From contig CAMSEJ010000077.1 in NCBI GenBank assembly GCA_947057405.1, positions 1-9,294 on the forward strand: DNA of 9,294 bases, given 5' to 3'. This DNA comes from an uncultured Roseburia sp. GTDB taxonomy: Bacteria > Bacillota > Clostridia > Lachnospirales > Lachnospiraceae. The notes beneath the pieces are model-generated. The model did no database searches, was not told the origin of the DNA, and worked only from the letters and a program-made list of their open reading frames with translations. Below, one piece after another: positions 5,643 through 9,294 of the stretch. Both the position numbers and the translations under genes were made by a program. The stretch's first letter is position 1. Each line of letters begins with the position of its first letter.

Positions 5643-7046
5643 ATGGGTGGATTTTTTGGTGTTGCATCCAAAGAGGATTGTGTATTTGATTTGTTTTTCG
5701 GGATTGATTATCATTCCCATTTAGGAACCAGGCGCGGCGGCATGGTAGTGTACGGAGAAGGCGGTTATGACCGTTCCATCCACAATATAGAAAACGCCCC
5801 GTTCCGCACCAAATTTGACAAAGACATGCAGGAAATGTCCGGGCGCATCGGTATCGGCTGTATTTCCGATTATGAGCCGCAGCCGCTTTTAATCCGTTCC
5901 CACCACGGTACGTTTGCCATTACGACGGTAAGCAAAATCAACAATATGGACGAGCTTTCTACGATGCTTTTTGAAAACGAGCATTCGCATTTTCTGGAAA
6001 TGAGCGGCGGGGATATCAATGCGACGGAAATGATTGCGGCTTTGATCAACCGCAAGGAGAACCTGATTGACGGCATCCGCTATGCGCTTGAAATGGTGGA
6101 CGGTTCGGTATCTGTTCTGCTGATGAATGACAAAGGGATTTATGCGGCCAGGGATCTGCATGGGCGCACGCCGGTGGTTATCGGCAGAAAGGAAGGCGCG
6201 TTCTGTGTTTCGTTTGAAAATTTTGCCTATAAAAACCTGGGTTATTCGGATTATAAGGAGTTGGGCCCGGGAGAAATCGTGGCATTGACGGACGAGGGCT
6301 GCGCAACTTTGGCGGTTCCCGGGGACGATATGAAGATCTGCACATTCCTGTGGGTGTATTACGGGTATCCGTCCAGCTCCTACGAAGGGGTCGGGGTGGA
6401 AGAGATGCGTTATGCCTGCGGGCGGAAAATGGCGCAGCGGGATAACGTACATCCGGATATCGTAGCGGGGGTTCCGGATTCCGGGATTGCGCATGCCATC
6501 GGTTATGCCAATGAGTCCGGCATACCGTTCTCAAGGCCGTTTATCAAATACACGCCTACCTGGCCGCGTTCTTTTATGCCGACGATACAAAGCCAGCGGA
6601 ATTTAATTGCCCGCATGAAGCTTCTGGCGGTGGAAGAGCTGATTCGTGACAAGAGCCTGCTTTTGATCGACGATTCGATTGTCCGGGGGACGCAGCTTCG
6701 GGAAACCACCGAATTTTTATACCAGAGCGGAGCCAGGGAGGTGCATATCCGCCCGGCCTGCCCGCCGCTTTTGTTTGGCTGCAAGTACCTGAATTTTTCA
6801 CGCTCTTCTTCGGAAATGGATTTGATTACGCGCAGGATGATTGACCGGCTGGAGGACGGGAATGTCACCGATGCGGTTCTGGAGGAATATGCGGATCCGG
6901 AGTCGGAACAGTACGGGAGGATGGTAGATGAAATCTGCCGGGAGCTGAATTTTACGACGCTTCGGTACAACCGCCTGGATGATATGCTTGACGCCGTGGG
7001 GATTGAGAAATGCAAATTGTGTACCTACTGCTGGAACGGAAAGTAG
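5643..7046 (+). CDS. PurF-like phosphoribosyltransferase lacking the catalytic N-terminal Cys
   Basis: A 467-residue homologue of amidophosphoribosyltransferase (PurF), with an N-terminal Ntn glutaminase-like domain (about 1-225) and a C-terminal type-I phosphoribosyltransferase domain (about 255-400). The PRPP motif LLLIDDSIVRGT (339-350), PDSGIAHAIGYA (278-289) and RMKLLAVEEL (324-333) match PurF closely. The cysteines C233, C380 and C457/C460/C463 (KCKLCTYC at the C-terminus) resemble the [4Fe-4S] ligands of Bacillus-type PurF. However, the protein begins MGGFFG, not the (pro)MCGI that supplies the nucleophilic Cys1, and the glutamine-binding G-H-x-R-Y-S-T and HNGN motifs are replaced by GIGCISDYEPQ (70-80) and TTVSKINN (94-101). 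Glutaminase activity is therefore not expected. It may use ammonia, have another substrate, or be regulatory. AGAGGAG lies 5 bases before the ATG. Databases would likely label it purF; I withhold the symbol because of the missing catalytic residues. Confidence 0.85.
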   Translation: MGGFFGVASKEDCVFDLFFGIDYHSHLGTRRGGMVVYGEGGYDRSIHNIENAPFRTKFDKDMQEMSGRIGIGCISDYEPQPLLIRSHHGTFAITTVSKINNMDELSTMLFENEHSHFLEMSGGDINATEMIAALINRKENLIDGIRYALEMVDGSVSVLLMNDKGIYAARDLHGRTPVVIGRKEGAFCVSFENFAYKNLGYSDYKELGPGEIVALTDEGCATLAVPGDDMKICTFLWVYYGYPSSSYEGVGVEEMRYACGRKMAQRDNVHPDIVAGVPDSGIAHAIGYANESGIPFSRPFIKYTPTWPRSFMPTIQSQRNLIARMKLLAVEELIRDKSLLLIDDSIVRGTQLRETTEFLYQSGAREVHIRPACPPLLFGCKYLNFSRSSSEMDLITRRMIDRLEDGNVTDAVLEEYADPESEQYGRMVDEICRELNFTTLRYNRLDDMLDAVGIEKCKLCTYCWNGK

Positions 7047-7049
7047 GTA
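7022..7049 (+). other. Inverted repeat spanning the PurF-like stop codon
   Basis: TACCTACT (7022-7029) and AGTAGGTA (7042-7049) are a perfect 8-bp inverted repeat around a 12-base loop that covers the last codons and the TAG stop. No T tract follows, so it is not an intrinsic terminator of standard form. It could be an mRNA 3'-end or processing structure. Perfect 8-bp arms could also occur by chance. Confidence 0.35.
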
Positions 7050-7119
7050 AAGTTCACAAACATAGAATGAAACGGAAAACGCCTCATAGAATAAAGTAAA
7101 AGATTTTTGCCGGGTGTAT

Positions 7120-7917
7120 ATGAAGTATAAGAAAACACTGCTGATACTGTTACTTTTTCTGATAATGTACGGAGCGGGCGCGGGAGCCGCGAGGATTGTG
7201 GAGGTGTTCGGCGGGTTCGGTGCGCTGCGCGGGGCAACGGACAACTGGGGTCTGGGGTTTGGCGAAGAAGGGACCGTCCCGACCGGGAATGTAAGTGCAG
7301 AGGAGCTTGCCGGGGAAGATGCTTATTATGTGGGCGATACGGCAGAAAAGGTGATTTACCTGACATTTGACTGCGGATATGAAAACGGCAATACCGAAAA
7401 AATTCTGGATGCTTTGAAGAAGCATAACGTTACGGGGACGTTTTTTGTAGTAGGCAATTTTCTGGAAACCGCCCCGGAAATTGTAAAGCGGATGGCCAAG
7501 GAAGGGCATCTGGTCGGCAACCACACATATCATCATCCGGATATGTCCAAAATCGGAGATCCGGAGTCGTTCGGGAAGGAAATGGGCGATGTGGAGAAGC
7601 TGTATGAAGAGATTACCGGAGAAAAGATGGTGAAGCTGTACCGCCCGCCGCAGGGGAAGTTTAATATGGAAAACTTAAGAATGGCAAAGGAGCTGGGATA
7701 TCATACGTTTTTCTGGAGTCTGGCATACGTTGACTGGTATCAGGATGATCAGCCGACGCCTCAGGAGGCTTACGCCAAGCTGTTGCCGCGGATTCATCCG
7801 GGGGCGGTTGTACTTTTGCACAGCACGTCTTCGACAAACGGGCAGATCCTGGATGAACTGCTGACAAAATGGGAGGATATGGGGTATACGTTCGGATCGC
7901 TTCTGGATTTCTTCTGA
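7120..7917 (+). CDS. pdaA: PdaA-type delta-lactam-biosynthetic de-N-acetylase
   Basis: A NodB-fold polysaccharide deacetylase of 265 residues (267 if the in-frame GTG at 7114 is used). A hydrophobic N-terminal segment (LLILLLFLIMYGAGAGAA) acts as signal peptide or anchor after a basic MKYKK. Numbered from 7120: motif 1 TFDCGYENG at 82-90 (PdaA-type GYENG instead of the usual TFDDGP); zinc motif HTYHHP with His135 and His139; YRPPQGKF at 174-181; HPGAVVLLHS at 226-235. The pre-domain NWGLGF and YYVGDT are also PdaA-like. In Bacillus, PdaA removes the N-acetyl group from MurNAc during muramic delta-lactam formation in spore cortex, so the gene points to a sporulating host. No clear ribosome binding site precedes either start, and I found no confident promoter in the 67-73 bp gap. 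The closeness of CATAGAAT copies at 7061 and 7085 is noted but unexplained. Confidence 0.83.
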   Translation: MKYKKTLLILLLFLIMYGAGAGAARIVEVFGGFGALRGATDNWGLGFGEEGTVPTGNVSAEELAGEDAYYVGDTAEKVIYLTFDCGYENGNTEKILDALKKHNVTGTFFVVGNFLETAPEIVKRMAKEGHLVGNHTYHHPDMSKIGDPESFGKEMGDVEKLYEEITGEKMVKLYRPPQGKFNMENLRMAKELGYHTFFWSLAYVDWYQDDQPTPQEAYAKLLPRIHPGAVVLLHSTSSTNGQILDELLTKWEDMGYTFGSLLDFF

Positions 7918-7955
7918 ACCGTTGTGATGTTGCCGCTAAGATACAAAGTAAATGA

Positions 7956-7984
7956 TTGACTTGATTGTTAAAAATTGCTATAGT
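7956..7984 (+). promoter_or_regulatory. Sigma-A promoter for the GH84 gene
   Basis: TTGACT (7956-7961, 5 of 6) and TATAGT (7979-7984, 5 of 6) with a 17-bp spacer. Transcription should begin near 7991, leaving an untranslated leader of about 83 nt. Perfect inverted 7-mers AAATGAT (7950-7956) and ATCATTT (7991-7997) bracket the promoter and may be operator half-sites. Confidence 0.7.
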
Positions 7985-7997
7985 TAATCTATCATTT

Positions 7998-8052
7998 GCC
8001 TGCAGGATATTATGACAGAAAGATGCCCGCCTGCAGGCTGGAAGGGCATTTT
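7998..8052 (+). promoter_or_regulatory. Structured 5' leader of the GH84 gene, attenuator-like
   Basis: A 9-bp stem (8020-8028 with 8044-8052, one G-U pair, ATGCCC/GGGCAT core) encloses GCCTGCAGGC (8029-8038), itself able to fold as GCC-TGCA-GGC. The 3' arm ends in ATTTTC, weakly terminator-like. An upstream copy, GCCTGCAGG (7998-8006), can pair for 9 bp with 8030-8038, and that fold would compete with the main stem except as a pseudoknot. The ribosome binding site (8061-8067) follows 8 bases later. The pairings are read directly from the sequence. Regulation is inference, and no known riboswitch class was recognised. Confidence 0.45.
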
Positions 8053-8073
8053 CGGACGAAAAGGAGGAAAAGC

Positions 8074-9288
8074 ATGAAGACAGGAAACAGAAAATGGAAG
8101 CTGGGGTTTCAGATTGCCGCCATCTTCGCTTTGGTTCTGACGTTTTGCCTGCCGGTATATGCCGGGGTAAATGAGGGGGACGGAGAATATGAGATTTATC
8201 CGACGCCGCAGAGCATTGAGTATGGGACGGGGACGCTGAAGCTGACCGATAAGGTGACGGTATCGACCGGGGACGATATTGATTCGTATACGCAGAAGCG
8301 GATTGACGACACGCTGGCGGTCCTGGGGCTTACAAAAGTAACTTCCGGCGCAGCCAGTAACACAAAGCTGACGGTTGGCGTATACGGTTCCGGCGATGCG
8401 GCAGATCAGTACGGGACATTCCACGGAGCGGACGATGAGCTGTTTAGCAGATACGATTCCTATGCGCTGTGGATTGAAGGGAACAATATCATCATCCTGG
8501 GTAAGAATACGGACGCGGCTTATTACGGTGTGACGACTTTAAAGCGTATTTTTGAACAGCTTGACACAAAGAGCGTCCGCAATCTGGAGATTATGGATTA
8601 TGCGGAGATTCAGTTCCGCGGTTTTATCGAGGGATATTACGGGAATCCGTGGTCACACGAAGACAGGATCGATCTGATGAAGTTCGGCGGCGAGATAAAA
8701 ATGAACCAGTATGTGTATGCGCCGAAGGACGATCCGATGCACAATGCGCAGTGGCGCACGCTGTACGACGAGGAAGGGCTGAAAAATATTGCGGCCCTGG
8801 CACAGGCAGGCAACGAAAGCAAGTGCTTCTTTGTATATGCGCTGCATACATTTATGAATAATCCGGTTAATTTATCCGACAGTACCTACGAGAGAGAGGT
8901 TGCCGTTGTAAAAGCCAAATTTGAGCAGGTAATCCGGGAAGCCGGGGTGCGTCAGATTGCGATCTTAGAAGACGACGCCACAGGGGGTACTGCCGCACAG
9001 CTGATTCGGTATCTGAATGATATGCATGAATGGCTGGTGGAATTAAAGAAGGAGATTCCGGATTTAAAGACGGACATCCTGTATTGCCCGAACTGCTATT
9101 ATTCTACGACAGACAGCAAAATGACGGCAGTCAGCCAGAATGTAAGTGACGAGATTCATATTGTTGTAACGGGCGGTAAGATTTGGGGAGAAGTTTCCGA
9201 GTCATTTGCAACGGCTTTTTATAACGGGTTGGGCGGGGACAATTCCGACACGGCGCGTTATCCGTATATGTGGGTAAACTGGCCCTGA
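8074..9288 (+). CDS. Secreted GH84 beta-N-acetylglucosaminidase, 5' part, ends in TGA at contig end
   Basis: The first 404 residues of a GH84 glycoside hydrolase (NagH/NagJ and O-GlcNAcase-like), which removes terminal beta-GlcNAc from host glycans by substrate-assisted catalysis. A signal peptide (MKTGNRKWK, then a hydrophobic run to VYA at residue 30) is followed by the GH20b-like N-terminal domain (about 39-175) and the GH84 barrel: FRGFIEGYYGNPWSHEDR (181-198), NQYVYAPKDDP (211-221), the catalytic pair Asp300-Asp301 in ILEDDA, and VVTGGKIWGEV (364-374). I chose ATG 8074 for its AAGGAGG six bases upstream and the signal peptide; the frame is open from 7996, but those codons are leader sequence. 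The last codons read W-V-N-W-P-TGA-N-D. Known family members continue with Cys at the TGA position, so the protein is very probably incomplete here. Family members usually exceed 600 residues, with C-terminal carbohydrate-binding or anchoring modules. Confidence 0.9.
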   Translation: MKTGNRKWKLGFQIAAIFALVLTFCLPVYAGVNEGDGEYEIYPTPQSIEYGTGTLKLTDKVTVSTGDDIDSYTQKRIDDTLAVLGLTKVTSGAASNTKLTVGVYGSGDAADQYGTFHGADDELFSRYDSYALWIEGNNIIILGKNTDAAYYGVTTLKRIFEQLDTKSVRNLEIMDYAEIQFRGFIEGYYGNPWSHEDRIDLMKFGGEIKMNQYVYAPKDDPMHNAQWRTLYDEEGLKNIAALAQAGNESKCFFVYALHTFMNNPVNLSDSTYEREVAVVKAKFEQVIREAGVRQIAILEDDATGGTAAQLIRYLNDMHEWLVELKKEIPDLKTDILYCPNCYYSTTDSKMTAVSQNVSDEIHIVVTGGKIWGEVSESFATAFYNGLGGDNSDTARYPYMWVNWP

Positions 9289-9294
9289 AACGAC

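Noticed and set aside
5889..6494. Open frame of 201 codons on the minus strand opposite the PurF-like gene
   Set aside because: It is a shadow frame: Arg/His/Pro-rich composition, no motif, no initiation signal, and the plus-strand frame is strongly conserved.
7996..8073. Earlier in-frame ATG for the GH84 gene at 7996
   Set aside because: It lies only a few bases from the predicted transcription start, has no ribosome binding site, spans the leader hairpins and would put a charged stretch before the signal peptide. ATG 8074 with AAGGAGG is far better.
9286..9288. TGA as selenocysteine in the GH84 protein
   Set aside because: No downstream sequence is available for a SECIS element, no GH84 selenoprotein is known to me, and a contig-end base error is much simpler.

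Overview
The window looks like one end-to-end assembly contig from an anaerobic, probably spore-forming gut Clostridia member, most likely Lachnospiraceae. The grounds are a CoA-transferase of the butyryl-CoA:acetate type, a PdaA-type (spore cortex) deacetylase, purine-rich AGGAGG ribosome binding sites, consensus-like sigma-A promoters with 17-bp spacers, and roughly balanced base composition. This placement is inferred from gene content recalled from memory, not from a search. The first 18 bases are not biological: they equal the 3' end of the standard Illumina read-1 adapter.

Layout. Minus strand, 28-2280: a butyryl-CoA:acetate CoA-transferase family gene, and upstream of it a soluble-looking SLT-fold lytic transglycosylase, separated by a terminator-like hairpin. 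A divergent intergenic region (2281-2446) holds promoter candidates in both directions. Plus strand, 2447-9294: azlC and azlD (branched-chain amino acid exporter, overlapping by 11 nt); a TrmB-family regulator with its own promoter (perfect TTGACA); a diaminopimelate decarboxylase-family gene with a GTG start, overlapping the regulator by 29 nt; a PurF-like protein with its own strong promoter; a PdaA-type polysaccharide deacetylase; and the 5' part of a secreted GH84 beta-N-acetylglucosaminidase preceded by a strong promoter and a structured leader. No gene-free stretch exceeds 300 bases, and no tRNA, rRNA, CRISPR array or insertion sequence was seen.

How the genes may work together. azlCD, the regulator and the decarboxylase form a tight block that reads as amino-acid homeostasis: export of branched-chain amino acids next to a step of lysine/diaminopimelate metabolism, with a regulator translationally coupled to the decarboxylase. 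The PurF-like gene follows but has its own promoter. The transglycosylase, the decarboxylase (meso-diaminopimelate is a wall precursor) and PdaA all touch peptidoglycan. GH84 serves extracellular glycan (mucin or hyaluronan type) foraging and the CoA-transferase serves fermentation.

Most worth a second look: the PurF-like protein, which keeps the phosphoribosyltransferase motif and cysteines resembling the Fe-S ligands but has Gly where the catalytic N-terminal Cys should be and has lost other glutaminase motifs; the GH84 leader, where two copies of a palindromic element could form mutually exclusive structures; and an in-frame TGA six bases from the contig end, where GH84 proteins normally carry a Cys.
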